Shown one piece after another: positions 1 to 8,072 of a stretch of DNA of 64,000 bases (its first letter is position 1; every line of letters begins with the position of its first letter). The notes below the pieces were generated by a model. It was not told where the DNA came from. It saw only the letters and a list, made by a program, of their open reading frames with translations, and made no database searches. The position numbers and the translations under genes are program-made. Origin of the DNA: Dactylosporangium vinaceum (GTDB taxonomy: Bacteria; Actinomycetota; Actinomycetes; Mycobacteriales; Micromonosporaceae); contig NZ_CP061913.1 of assembly GCF_019904175.1 (NCBI RefSeq), forward strand, positions 6,882,001 through 6,946,000. Reading direction: 5' to 3'.

Positions 1-321
1 CCGCTGCCCGGTGAGGGCGCCTGGCCGGGTGCGCTGCTCGCCGACGGCAACATCGGCATCGGCGGCGACCCGGCCCGCCTGCTGCGCCGGTGCCGCCGCC
101 TCGTCGGCCCGGCCGGGACGGTCCTGGCGGAGGTCGACCCGCCCGGCGCCGGCACCTGGCACGGCCCGGTCGCGCTGGCCGGGCCCGGCCGGGTCAGCGC
201 ACCGTTCCCCTGGGCGTTCGTCGCCGCCGACGACGTCGCCGCGATCGCCGCCCGCGCCGCGCTGCGGCTCGTCGAGACCTGGACGGAGGCCGGCCGATGG
301 TTCGTCCGCCTGACCCTCTGA
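1..321 (+). CDS. Class I SAM methyltransferase, C-terminal part (5' end outside window)
   Basis: The frame is open from base 1 to a TGA at 319-321, giving the last 106 residues. The stretch reading DGNIGIGGDPARLLRRC, followed by a hydrophobic strand (GTVLAEVDPPG), looks like the late part of a Rossmann-fold SAM-dependent methyltransferase: the acidic loop, the helix after strand 4, and strand 5. The SAM-binding glycine loop lies upstream of the window, so the assignment rests on this tail and on context. The stop codon lies 25 bp inside the next gene, so the two are probably co-transcribed and translationally coupled. The methyl acceptor cannot be inferred. Confidence 0.6.
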   Translation, partial: PLPGEGAWPGALLADGNIGIGGDPARLLRRCRRLVGPAGTVLAEVDPPGAGTWHGPVALAGPGRVSAPFPWAFVAADDVAAIAARAALRLVETWTEAGRWFVRLTL

Positions 322-1427
322 CCCTGGCCCGCTCGCTCCCGGCCCGGTTCACCAGCCCGCTGCGGTCGCGGTGGCTCACCGCGCGGCTCGGGATGTGGCT
401 GGGCATCGCGTTCGGGATCTGCCTGCTCACCGGCGTCCTGAGCCACCTGATCCAGCATCCGCCGGCGTGGTTCCACTGGCCGTCGCGCCCGGTGCAGCTC
501 TACCGCATCACCCAGGGCCTGCACATCGCCAGCGGCCTCGCGTCGATCCCGCTGCTGACCGCGAAGGTCTGGTCGGTCTTCCCCAAGCTGTTCGCCTGGC
601 CGCCGGTGCGCGGGGCCGGCCACGCCCTGGACCGGGCCGCTGTCGCGCTGCTGTCCGCCGCGGCCGTCTTCGAGCTCGTCACCGGCGTGCTCAACATCGC
701 GTACTGGTACTCGGCCATGCCGTTCGGGTTCGTCGGCGCCCACTACTGGACCGCGTACCTGCTCGGCGGGGCCGTCCTGCTCCACCTCGCCGCGAAGCTG
801 CCGGTCGCCCGGGCCGCCACCAGGCCGCCCGACCCGGCCCGCCGCCGGGTGCTCACCATCGCCGGGGCCGCCGCCGCGACCGTCACCGTGGCGACGATCG
901 GGCAGACGTTCGCGCCGCTGGGGCGGCTGTCGCTGCTCGCGCCGCGGCTGCCCGGTGTCGGCCCGCAGGGGCTGCCGGTGAACAAGACCGCGGCCGCGGC
1001 GCAGGTCGCGCGGGCCGACGCGGCGTACCGGCTGACCGTCACCGGACCGGGCGGCCGCCACGCGCTCAGCCTGGCCGACCTCGAGGCGCTGCCGCAGACG
1101 ACGGTCGAGCTGCCGATCGCCTGCGTCGAGGGGTGGAGCGCCACCGGCACCTGGTCCGGCGTGCGGCTCGTGGACCTGCTGCGCCTGGTCGGGGCCGAGC
1201 ACACCGACCGGCCGGTGCGGATCGAGTCGTTGCAGCCCGAGGGCCCCTACCGCGAGTCGGTCGTCGAGCCCGGCCCGGCCCGCGACCCCCTGACCCTCAT
1301 CGCGCTGCGGCTCGACGACGAACCGCTGCACCTCGACCACGGGTTCCCGTGCCGGCTCATCGCCCCCAACCGCCCCGGCGTGCTGCAGACCAAGTGGATC
1401 GCCGCGATCACGGTGGTGGACCGGTGA
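297..1427 (+). CDS. Membrane-anchored molybdopterin-dependent oxidoreductase (cytochrome b-like + sulfite-oxidase-like domains)
   Basis: A 376-residue protein starting at the ATG inside the end of the methyltransferase gene. Residues about 20-190 form four or five membrane helices with histidines placed for haem ligation (LSHLIQHP, GLHIASG, LLHLAAKL), like a cytochrome b561/formate-dehydrogenase gamma subunit. Residues about 230-376 form a sulfite-oxidase-type Moco domain. It contains the PIACVEGWS stretch, whose Cys is the expected molybdenum ligand, and the YRESV and GFPCRL segments typical of the family. It probably passes electrons between an extracytoplasmic Moco site and the membrane quinone pool. 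The substrate is unknown. The next gene starts on an overlapping GTGA. Confidence 0.8.
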   Translation: MVRPPDPLTLARSLPARFTSPLRSRWLTARLGMWLGIAFGICLLTGVLSHLIQHPPAWFHWPSRPVQLYRITQGLHIASGLASIPLLTAKVWSVFPKLFAWPPVRGAGHALDRAAVALLSAAAVFELVTGVLNIAYWYSAMPFGFVGAHYWTAYLLGGAVLLHLAAKLPVARAATRPPDPARRRVLTIAGAAAATVTVATIGQTFAPLGRLSLLAPRLPGVGPQGLPVNKTAAAAQVARADAAYRLTVTGPGGRHALSLADLEALPQTTVELPIACVEGWSATGTWSGVRLVDLLRLVGAEHTDRPVRIESLQPEGPYRESVVEPGPARDPLTLIALRLDDEPLHLDHGFPCRLIAPNRPGVLQTKWIAAITVVDR

Positions 1428-1840
1428 GACTGCTGCGCATCCTGCTCCTGGCCGGCGGCCTCGCGCTGGTGGCCTACGGCGTCTCCGGCTGGGTCGAGGC
1501 GCCCGTCACCGAGCTGGCCGGCCGGCTCGCCTTCGCCGCGGCCGTCCTCGTCGCCCATGACTTCGTGGTGGTACCGCTGGTGCTCGCCGTCGGCGCGCTC
1601 GTCACCCGATACATCCCGGCACCGGCCCGGACCCCCGCGCGGACGGCCCTCGTCATCGCCGCGGCGGTGAGCGCGGTCGCGCTGCCGTTCGTCATCGGCG
1701 CCGGACGCATCGCCGACAACCCGTCGGCGTTCCCGCAGCACTACGGCCGCAATCTCCTCCTCATCCTGGCGATCGTCGCCGCGGCGACCGGGGCGTGGAT
1801 CGCGGCCGGGTGGCTGCGGCGACGCGGGCGGGCACGGTGA
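1424..1840 (+). CDS. Small four-helix membrane protein
   Basis: A 138-residue protein starting with GTG overlapping the oxidoreductase stop (GTGA) and ending on a GTGA overlap with the glycosyltransferase gene. It has about four hydrophobic helices: near the N terminus, near residues 33-62 (FAAAVLVAHDFVVVPLVLAV), near 75-95, and near 112-130. It ends in an arginine-rich cytoplasmic tail. No enzyme motif is visible. Its position between a cytochrome-b/Moco oxidoreductase and a glycosyltransferase suggests a membrane partner of one of them. Function unknown. Confidence 0.65.
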   Translation: MRLLRILLLAGGLALVAYGVSGWVEAPVTELAGRLAFAAAVLVAHDFVVVPLVLAVGALVTRYIPAPARTPARTALVIAAAVSAVALPFVIGAGRIADNPSAFPQHYGRNLLLILAIVAAATGAWIAAGWLRRRGRAR

Positions 1841-3141
1841 CCGGCCACCGGATCAGGGCCGTCGCCGCCGCCGTCGCGCTCGCCGCGACCGCCGCCGCGC
1901 TGCTGCTGCCCGGCCGCTGGTACCTGCTGGCCTTCGCCCCGTTCGCGGCCGGCGCGTGGCTCGTGACCCGGCTGGAGCGGCGCACCGCGCTCGTCCTGGT
2001 CCTGCTCGGCGGGGTGCTGCTGCCCCTGACCGCGGCCACCGGCCCGCCCGACAGCAGCGACGACCTGTACCGCTACCTGTGGGACGGCCGCGTCCAGCTC
2101 GCCGGGGTCGACCCGTACCGGTACCCGCCCGCCGCCCCCGAGCTCGCCCCGCTGCGCGACGCCCCGCTGTGGTCGCCGGACGCGCACTGGTGCGTCCCGG
2201 ACGGCGCCTGCACCCGGATCAACCGGCCGACCGTGCCGACGATCTACCCGCCCGTCGCCGAGGGCCTCTTTGCGGCCGTCGCCGTTGTCGCACCCGGCGT
2301 CCGGGGACTGCAGCTGGTGATGGCCGGGTTCGCCTTCGCCGTCGGCGCGCTGCTGTGGCGCGCCCTGGCCGCCCTCGGCCGCGACCCGCGCCGGGCCGTG
2401 CTGTGGTCGTGGTGCCCGATGGTGGCGCTCGAGGCCGGCAACAACGCGCACGTCGACGTCGTCGCGGTCGGCCTGGCCGCCGTCGCCGTGTGGCTGCTCG
2501 CCCGCGGCCGCGCGGTGCCCGGCGGGATCGCCTGGGGGCTGGCCGTCGCCACGAAGCTCACGCCCGCGCTGCTCGCCCCGGCCCTGCTGCGCCGCCGCCC
2601 GCTCGCCGTGGGCCTGGCCGCCGTGGGCGCGGTCGCCGCCGTCTACCTGCCGCACGTCCTCGCCGTCGGGCCGGCGGTGCTCGGCTACCTGCCCGGGTAC
2701 CTCCACGAGGAGGGCTACGCCGACGGGTCCCGCTTCGCGCTGCTCAGTGCCGTGCTCCCGGCGCCGCTGACCCCGCCCGTGGCCGCCGCGATCCTGGCCG
2801 CAGCCGCGATCCTGGTCTGGCGGCGGGCCGACCCGGACCGACCGTGGCGGGCCGCGGCCGCGATGGTGACCGCGACGCTGCTGGTCGCCGCGCCCGGCTA
2901 CCCGTGGTACGCCCTCCTGCTCGTCATGCTCGTCGCCTACGGCGCACCGTGGGAGTGGCTCACGGTCGCCGCGGCCGCGTACCTCGCCCAGTTCGCCCCC
3001 GACCTCGGCCTGGCCACGGACACCGCCCAGCGGATCGGCTACGGCACCGCCCTCGCCGTCGTCGCGGCCGGCCTGGCCCTGCGGCACCGGCAGCGACGGC
3101 GGGCCGAGCCCGGTCAGCGGATGAGCACCGCCCGCGTGTAG
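1837..3141 (+). CDS. GT87/DUF2029-type polyprenol-phosphate-sugar glycosyltransferase
   Basis: A 434-residue polytopic membrane protein, GTG start, coupled to the upstream gene by a 4-bp overlap. After the first helices it has an acidic extracytoplasmic loop (DSSDDLYRYLWDGR, then GVDPYRYPP). This is characteristic of GT-C mannosyltransferases of the GT87 family that use polyprenyl-phosphate sugars. About ten further helices follow. The likely role is adding a hexose to a cell-envelope glycan or glycolipid on the outer face of the membrane. Its last 28 bp overlap, tail to tail, the GNAT gene on the other strand. Confidence 0.75.
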   Translation: MTGHRIRAVAAAVALAATAAALLLPGRWYLLAFAPFAAGAWLVTRLERRTALVLVLLGGVLLPLTAATGPPDSSDDLYRYLWDGRVQLAGVDPYRYPPAAPELAPLRDAPLWSPDAHWCVPDGACTRINRPTVPTIYPPVAEGLFAAVAVVAPGVRGLQLVMAGFAFAVGALLWRALAALGRDPRRAVLWSWCPMVALEAGNNAHVDVVAVGLAAVAVWLLARGRAVPGGIAWGLAVATKLTPALLAPALLRRRPLAVGLAAVGAVAAVYLPHVLAVGPAVLGYLPGYLHEEGYADGSRFALLSAVLPAPLTPPVAAAILAAAAILVWRRADPDRPWRAAAAMVTATLLVAAPGYPWYALLLVMLVAYGAPWEWLTVAAAAYLAQFAPDLGLATDTAQRIGYGTALAVVAAGLALRHRQRRRAEPGQRMSTARV

Positions 3142-3941
3142 AGCAGCTCGAAGCCGCGGCGCTGGACGTTGCGCTGGGACGGCGAGCCCGGCTGGGTGGT
3201 GACGACGGCGAGCTCACAGCCGTCGGCGGCCGCGTCGGCGAGGCGGGCGGCCAGCAGGGCGCTCTGCACGCCGCGGCGGCGGAAGGCGGGCGCGGTGCCG
3301 GCGCTGAAGCTCGCGATGCCGTCGCGGATGCCCATGCTCGCGCCGCCCGCCGGAACGCCGTGGACGAGGGCGAGGTAGCGGCGGGCACCGGTGGCGGCGA
3401 TGTCACGCTCGGCGTCGGCGACGACCTGGCGCGGGAAGTCGTCGAGCCACGGCAGGCCCTCGGTGTCGGGGTGCGCGACGGCGTCGAGGATCACCTCCAG
3501 CCACACGTCGAACTCGTCGTCCCCGCTCGGGCGCACCTGCACACCGGGCGGCGTGACCCGCTCGCTGTCCCCGCCGCTGACGAGCAGGCCGAGCACGTTC
3601 TCGTACGACGCGAGCCGGTAGCCGCGGCCGGTCAGCAGCTCACCGACGGCCGGGTCGGCGAGATTGCTGAGCTCGACCTGCACCGCCGCGCCGCGCTCGG
3701 CGAACGCATCCTCGATCCGGGCCAGCTCGTCCTCGTCCGGCACACCGGCGAAGCCGAGCCCCGCGACCTTGTTCCACGGCGAGTCCGGCTCCGCGAAGCC
3801 GGCCACGCCCCCGGCGACCGGCATGGCGAACCCCGCCCCGCCCGTACGCCGCTGGGCCGCCGCAAGCGCAGCGGTGATGAACCCGGCCTCGGCGCCTTCG
3901 ATGCGCCGGGCCAGGTCGGTGTCGCAGAACAGTGCCGACAT
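3114..3941 (-). CDS. GNAT-family N-acetyltransferase
   Basis: A 275-residue protein. The ATG at 3941 is preceded by GAAAGG at good spacing, so I prefer it to upstream in-frame codons. The N-terminal half (about 1-120) is a degenerate GNAT-like domain. The C-terminal half has the acetyl-CoA pyrophosphate loop (FRRRGVQSALL, about residues 215-225) and the closing segment SQRNVQRRGFELLYTRAV, where the conserved Asn and Phe/Tyr sit. Substrate unknown. It lies 10 bp downstream of the CGNR regulator gene and is probably in the same transcript. Confidence 0.8.
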   Translation of the reverse strand: MSALFCDTDLARRIEGAEAGFITAALAAAQRRTGGAGFAMPVAGGVAGFAEPDSPWNKVAGLGFAGVPDEDELARIEDAFAERGAAVQVELSNLADPAVGELLTGRGYRLASYENVLGLLVSGGDSERVTPPGVQVRPSGDDEFDVWLEVILDAVAHPDTEGLPWLDDFPRQVVADAERDIAATGARRYLALVHGVPAGGASMGIRDGIASFSAGTAPAFRRRGVQSALLAARLADAAADGCELAVVTTQPGSPSQRNVQRRGFELLYTRAVLIR

Positions 3942-3951
3942 GACAAACCTT

Positions 3952-4473
3952 TCAAGCTTCGGTGGTACTGCGATGCCTGCTGCGAAACGACGTGGACTTG
4001 GCCCGGTTGCCACAGGCCGCCATGTCACACCAGCGCCGGGAGGTGTTGCGGGAGCCGTCGAGGAACACCCAGCGGCACCCTTCGCCCCGGCACGCCTTCA
4101 GCCGGGGCCAGGACGGCCGGCCCGACGCGCGCAGCAACGCCGCGACGGTGGCGGCGCCGATGTCCCGCGCGAGGTCGCCCCGGCCCTCGGCCCGCAGCCC
4201 GGGGACGCCGCCGCCGAGGTCGGGCCGCAGGGTGAGGCCGGCAAGCCCGGCGCCGTCCACGCGGGCGTCGATGCCGTTGTTGCGCAGGGCGAGCGCGCGG
4301 ATCACGGCCCGCAGGTCCCGCAGCACCGCCACGGCCTCGGCACTCGCCGGCCGCGCGGCACCGGCGCCGCCGAGGGCCCGCCACCATCGCCGCACCGACC
4401 GGCCGTCGGCGAGCTCGTCGCCTTCCCCGTGCGCGGTGTTGGCAATGGCGATGAGCAGCTCCTCGTCCTCCAC
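3952..4473 (-). CDS. CGNR zinc-finger transcriptional regulator
   Basis: A 173-residue protein. The C-terminal 50 residues are a clear CGNR zinc finger: CRGEGCRWVFLDGSRN, then RRWCDMAACGNR, with four cysteines and the eponymous CGNR. The N-terminal part is a helical ABATE-type domain (RALALRNNG region) of the kind found in putative stress or ligand-sensing regulators. The start is a GTG with no clear Shine-Dalgarno sequence. A TACAGT hexamer lies 6 nt upstream, so the transcript may be leaderless. It probably controls its own operon with the downstream acetyltransferase. Confidence 0.85.
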   Translation of the reverse strand: MEDEELLIAIANTAHGEGDELADGRSVRRWWRALGGAGAARPASAEAVAVLRDLRAVIRALALRNNGIDARVDGAGLAGLTLRPDLGGGVPGLRAEGRGDLARDIGAATVAALLRASGRPSWPRLKACRGEGCRWVFLDGSRNTSRRWCDMAACGNRAKSTSFRSRHRSTTEA

Positions 4474-4479
4474 GCAACC

Positions 4480-4485
4480 ACTGTA
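4480..4485 (-). promoter_or_regulatory. Candidate -10 element of a leaderless CGNR transcript
   Basis: On the minus strand TACAGT ends 6 nt before the GTG start of the CGNR gene. Transcription would then begin at or next to the start codon. No convincing -35 hexamer is visible, so this is suggestive only. Confidence 0.35.
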
Positions 4486-4491
4486 TCCATC

Positions 4492-5496
4492 TCACCGGTT
4501 GCCACAGCGATCGGCCGGGACCTCGGGCCCGGGCGTCAGGGCCCGGTAGCCGTCGCGATCCCGGTCCCCGCGGCCGGCCGCCACGGGCGGCTCGGCACCC
4601 TCGGCCGGGCCCGCCCGCAGGAGCAGGGCCAGCCCGGCCAGGATCGCCGCGCCGCCCGCCAGCTGGACCAGGGCCGGGCGCTCGTGGAGGAACACGACAC
4701 CGGTGAGCGTGCCGATGACGGGCGTCAGGTTCATCAGCTGCCCGGCCCGGGAGGCGGGCACGTGGGCGATGCCGCGGTTGTAGGCGACGCCGCCCACGGC
4801 GCCGAGCAGCACGACGCCGAGGCAGGCGATCCACGCCACGGCCCCGGCGGCGGGCAACCGGCTGCCGCCGCCGGCCCAGGAGAAGGCCACGAACGGCGCC
4901 GTGAGCAGCGCGCCCCCGGCGGTCTGCCAGGCGCCGGCGGCGAACCCGTCGCCGTCGTCGTGCCCGCTGTAGCGGCGGGTGGCGACCAGGAAGAGCGCGC
5001 CGGCCACGACCGCCCCGAGCACGAGCAGGTTGCCGATCGCCGCGCTCGCGCCCGTCCCGCCGTCCGTGGGCCCGAACGCCACGAGCGCGCTGCCGCCGAG
5101 CCCGACGACGAGCGCGACGACGGCCCGCCCGGCCATCCGCTCGCGGAGCACGAGCACGGCCAGCAGCACCGACAGCAGCGGGTCGACGGCCACGAGCAGG
5201 CTGCCGCTTGACGCGCTGGTGCGGGCCAGGCCGAGGTCGGCCAGCAGGAACGTCGCCCCCGGGAACAGGCCGCCGAGCACCAGGTTCCGGGCCGCGCCGC
5301 GCCACCGCAGCCGCCCGCGCAGCGCCGCAATGCCCAGGAGCACGGCGGCCGCGCCGATGAGCTCGACGGCCAGCAGGTCGGCCGGGCGGACGGCTCGCAG
5401 GGCGAGCACCGACACGGTGGTGCTCACCCCGTAGACGGCGGAGGACAGCAGGATCGCCGCCTCGCCGCGCGCAATGCGAACACCGTGCGGTGCCAT
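4492..5496 (-). CDS. EamA/DMT-family transporter
   Basis: A 334-residue membrane protein with about ten hydrophobic helices in two EamA repeats of five. The first opens with AILLSSAVYGVSTTVSVLALR and the second with a segment near LGVVLLGAVGGVAYNRGIA. The repeat-typical segment LTPVIGTLTGVVFLHERP is present in the second half. The ATG at 5496 has GGAGG about 7 nt upstream and is preferred to a codon 14 residues earlier. DMT proteins of this type export metabolites such as amino acids. The substrate cannot be read from sequence. It is 18 bp upstream of the CGNR gene. Confidence 0.85.
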   Translation of the reverse strand: MAPHGVRIARGEAAILLSSAVYGVSTTVSVLALRAVRPADLLAVELIGAAAVLLGIAALRGRLRWRGAARNLVLGGLFPGATFLLADLGLARTSASSGSLLVAVDPLLSVLLAVLVLRERMAGRAVVALVVGLGGSALVAFGPTDGGTGASAAIGNLLVLGAVVAGALFLVATRRYSGHDDGDGFAAGAWQTAGGALLTAPFVAFSWAGGGSRLPAAGAVAWIACLGVVLLGAVGGVAYNRGIAHVPASRAGQLMNLTPVIGTLTGVVFLHERPALVQLAGGAAILAGLALLLRAGPAEGAEPPVAAGRGDRDRDGYRALTPGPEVPADRCGNR

Positions 5497-5604
5497 CGTG
5501 TGCCTCCGTCCAGCGCCCGCCGCCGGCCGACAGCACAACCACCATCACGGTTACACCGGTTACCGAGCCGAGCAACCGAATAACGGTCGACGGTGGTCAC
5601 CGGA

Positions 5605-6327
5605 CTACATCGAGCCCATCTGGCGCTCGAAGGCCGCCGGGTCCTCGCGCCACGCCCGGTGACCCTGCCGGGCCATCGGGTCCGGGAAGATGGACTCCTC
5701 CCCGGCCTCGACCCCGTCGAGGATCGCGGCGGCCACGTCGGCCGGGCTGGTCTTCGGGATCGCGAAGTCGCGGATCATGTCGGTGTCCACGGCGCCCGGG
5801 AAGACGCCGTGCACGGTGACCTTCCGGCCGGCAAGCTGGGCGCGCAGCGCCTGGGTCATCGACGCCGCGGCGGCCTTGGACGCCGAGTAGCCGCCCATCG
5901 CCGGCACCGCGCCGAGCACGACAAGGCTCAGGGTGTTGACGATCGCCCCGCCGCCGTTGCCCTCCAGCACCGGCACGAGCGCCCGGCTCAGTGCGAGCGG
6001 GCCGACGAAGTTGGTGCGCAGGTCCGCGTCGATCGCCGCCAGGTCGCCGGTGAGCGGGTCGGCGAAGTGCAGCGACCCCCCGTTGTTGATCAGCATGGTC
6101 GCGTCGGTGGCCGTTTGCGCCGCCCGGGCGATCTGCTCGAGGTCGGTGAGGTCGAGCCGGAGCGGGTGCACCCGGCGGTCGGCGGCGGCGAGGTCCGCCA
6201 CCGTCTCCACCCGGCGGGCGGCGGCGTAGACCTTCGCGGCGCCGCGGGCGAGCAGCGCCGTCACCAGGGCTCGGCCGAGGCCGCGATTCGCCCCGGTCAC
6301 CAGCGCAACAGTGCCATTGACAGGCAT
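5605..6327 (-). CDS. Short-chain dehydrogenase/reductase
   Basis: A 240-residue classical SDR. The cofactor loop TGANRGLGR is at residues about 11-19, the structural INNGG (a variant of NNAG) near 85, and the catalytic YSASK near 151-155 with the upstream Ser in NTLSLV. An Arg after the second strand (AARR) favours NADP(H). The ATG at 6327 follows GGGAG at ideal distance. It is divergent from an XRE-type regulator with inverted repeats in between, so that regulator probably controls it. Substrate unknown. Confidence 0.85.
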   Translation of the reverse strand: MPVNGTVALVTGANRGLGRALVTALLARGAAKVYAAARRVETVADLAAADRRVHPLRLDLTDLEQIARAAQTATDATMLINNGGSLHFADPLTGDLAAIDADLRTNFVGPLALSRALVPVLEGNGGGAIVNTLSLVVLGAVPAMGGYSASKAAAASMTQALRAQLAGRKVTVHGVFPGAVDTDMIRDFAIPKTSPADVAAAILDGVEAGEESIFPDPMARQGHRAWREDPAAFERQMGSM

Positions 6328-6343
6328 TCGAGATCTCCCAATC

Positions 6344-6370
6344 GGTGGGTGTGCGGTTGTGACACCCACC
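6344..6370. promoter_or_regulatory. Inverted repeat, candidate operator between SDR and XRE regulator genes
   Basis: GGTGGGTGT at 6344-6352 and its exact complement ACACCCACC at 6362-6370 are separated by 9 nt. A third partial copy (GACACCCA) lies at 6389-6396. The repeat is in the divergent intergenic region, 17-43 bp from the SDR start. This fits an operator for the adjacent helix-turn-helix regulator. Confidence 0.5.
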
Positions 6371-6480
6371 ATCGCCCGATCGGCGGGCGACACCCATTAC
6401 CCTGCCCCGCCCCGGTCGCCGCCGACCATGGGTCTGGCAGTGCCAGGCAGCGAGCGGGCCGCCGCGGCCATACTGGTGGT

Positions 6481-7323
6481 ATGGACCGACGCACCGAGCT
6501 GGCCGAGTTCCTCCGCTCGCGGCGGGCCCGGATCGACCCGGAGGCGGCCGGTGTCCCGCCGTACCACGGCCGCCGGCGGGTCCAGGGCCTGCGGCGCGAG
6601 GAGGTCGCGCAGCTCGCCGGCGTCAGCGTCGACTACTACGTGCGCCTCGAGCAGGGGCGGGCGGCGAACGTCTCCGCGGCCGTCCTCGACGCGGTCGCCC
6701 GCGCGCTGCACCTCGACGCCGACGAGCGCGCGCACCTGCGCCGGCTGACCCACCCGGTCCGCGGCGTCCGCCGCCCGGCATCGCCGCAGCGGGTGCGTCC
6801 CCAGGTGCGGCACCTGCTCGCGGCCATGAGCGACGCCGCCGCCTACGTGGTCGGGCGCCGGACCGACGTGCTCGCCTGGAACCGGCTCGGCGGCGTCCTC
6901 TTCACCGACCTCGACGCGCTGCCGGTCCAGCAGCGCAACTTCGCCCGGCTCATGTTCGGCGACGAGGCCGCCGGCGCGGCGATGTTCGCCGACTGGCCGG
7001 CCAAGGCCCGCGACCTCGTCGCGTTCCTGCACGTCGACGCCGGCCGCCACCCGGACGACCCGGCGCTGGCCGAGCTCGTCGGGGAGCTGTCCGTGCACAG
7101 CGCGCGGTTCCGCCGCCTCTGGGCCGACCACCCCGTCCACGACAAGGGCCACACCACCGCCGTCGTCAGGCATCCGCTCACCGGCCCCATCGAGCTGGCG
7201 TACGAGGCGCTGCGCCTGCCCGACGACCCCGACCAGATCCTCGTGACCTACAGCGCCGCCCCGGACTCCGAGGCCGCCACCGCGCTGCGCCTGCTCGCCT
7301 CCTGGCACGCCGCGCCGCGGTGA
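6481..7323 (+). CDS. XRE-family regulator with MmyB-like ligand-binding domain
   Basis: A 280-residue protein. Residues about 5-85 are an XRE helix-turn-helix with the signature RREEVAQLAGVSVDYYVRLE. The rest matches the PAS-like MmyB ligand-binding domain of actinobacterial regulators (VVGRRTDVLAWNRLG, ARLMF and a C-terminal YSAAPDSEA segment). Such proteins commonly regulate a divergently placed oxidoreductase, as here. The ligand is unknown. Confidence 0.9.
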   Translation: MDRRTELAEFLRSRRARIDPEAAGVPPYHGRRRVQGLRREEVAQLAGVSVDYYVRLEQGRAANVSAAVLDAVARALHLDADERAHLRRLTHPVRGVRRPASPQRVRPQVRHLLAAMSDAAAYVVGRRTDVLAWNRLGGVLFTDLDALPVQQRNFARLMFGDEAAGAAMFADWPAKARDLVAFLHVDAGRHPDDPALAELVGELSVHSARFRRLWADHPVHDKGHTTAVVRHPLTGPIELAYEALRLPDDPDQILVTYSAAPDSEAATALRLLASWHAAPR

Positions 7324-7424
7324 ACGAGCACCGGCCCGCCGGCGACGCCCGCGCGCACAGCGGCGGCGGTGGCGCGCTCGGACGGCAACCTCGCGATGAG
7401 GCGGGCCCCATGGAAGGTGGTGCC

Positions 7425-7718
7425 ATGCGTCCCCAGGACCACGCCTACGAGATCCTGCTGCGCGGCGCGATCCCGTTCGTCCTGACCCCGGCGGGCGCAT
7501 CGCCGGCCACCCGGCAGCTGCGCGGGGTGGTCCGCCCCCGGCCCGACCGGGCCCGGGTCGTGTACACCGACGACGCCGCCATGACCCGCGGCGTGGCCTT
7601 CGAGCTCACCCTCCCGGGCGGCGACGACCCGGCCGCCGCCATGTGGGCCGCGCTCGGCCGCCTGCGGGTCCTCGCGGCCGAGCCGTGGACCGCCTTCACC
7701 GGCCCCGGCCCCCGCTGA
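7425..7718 (+). CDS. Hypothetical protein, 97 aa
   Basis: A compact predicted alpha/beta protein with no motif I recognise. The ATG at 7425 has GGAAGG 7 nt upstream and is my preferred start. A GTG at 7320 overlapping the regulator's stop would add 35 glycine/proline-rich residues and is less likely. The coding frame shows typical high GC at third positions, so the gene is probably real. It is downstream of the XRE regulator on the same strand and ends before a hairpin. Confidence 0.5.
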   Translation: MRPQDHAYEILLRGAIPFVLTPAGASPATRQLRGVVRPRPDRARVVYTDDAAMTRGVAFELTLPGGDDPAAAMWAALGRLRVLAAEPWTAFTGPGPR

Positions 7719-7736
7719 CCCTCGCCCGCGGGCCGA

Positions 7737-7763
7737 CGGGCCGCCCGGCGTGCGGGCGGCCCG
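7737..7763. terminator. Hairpin between convergent genes
   Basis: CGGGCCGCCCG (7737-7747) pairs with CGGGCGGCCCG (7753-7763) across a 5-nt loop. It lies between the ends of the 97-aa gene (+) and the WXG100 gene (-), so it could serve both. There is no T-tract, which is common for high-GC actinomycete terminators. Confidence 0.5.
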
Positions 7764-7776
7764 GAGCCTGCGGGCT

Positions 7777-8046
7777 TCAGCTGTTCGACGCCTGCTCCTG
7801 CTGGGAGGCGTTGTTCGTGGCCCGGGAGGAGGCGTCCCGCAGTGCCGACGAGACCGTGGAGAGCTGGGTGCGGTACGTGTTCTGCCAGTCGCCGCGGAAC
7901 CCGTCGGCGTCCAGGCCCACCCACTGCACGCCGTCGAGCGAGGAGCTCAGCGTGCTGGCGATCGAGTCGATCTCGTCGGCCTTGGCCGACAGCTGCGAGG
8001 CGAGCGTGCGGACCGCCTCGACGTCCATTCCGGTGAAACCGGCCAT
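7777..8046 (-). CDS. WXG100-family (ESAT-6-like) secreted protein
   Basis: An 89-residue all-helical protein with the hairpin-turn motif W42-V43-G44 at the centre, the normal size and architecture of a type VII secretion WXG100 protein. GAAAGGA precedes the ATG at 8046. It is the last gene of the operon, 26 bp after the EccC-type ATPase gene that would export it. Its second helix (LRDASSRATNNAS) resembles the same region of the 315-aa WXG-headed protein at the operon's other end, which also has its W-x-G at residues 42-44. The two are likely paralogues or partners. I see no clear YxxxD/E export signal. Confidence 0.9.
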   Translation of the reverse strand: MAGFTGMDVEAVRTLASQLSAKADEIDSIASTLSSSLDGVQWVGLDADGFRGDWQNTYRTQLSTVSSALRDASSRATNNASQQEQASNS

Positions 8047-8072
8047 TGCACTGTCCTTTCGCTACGGTGGTG

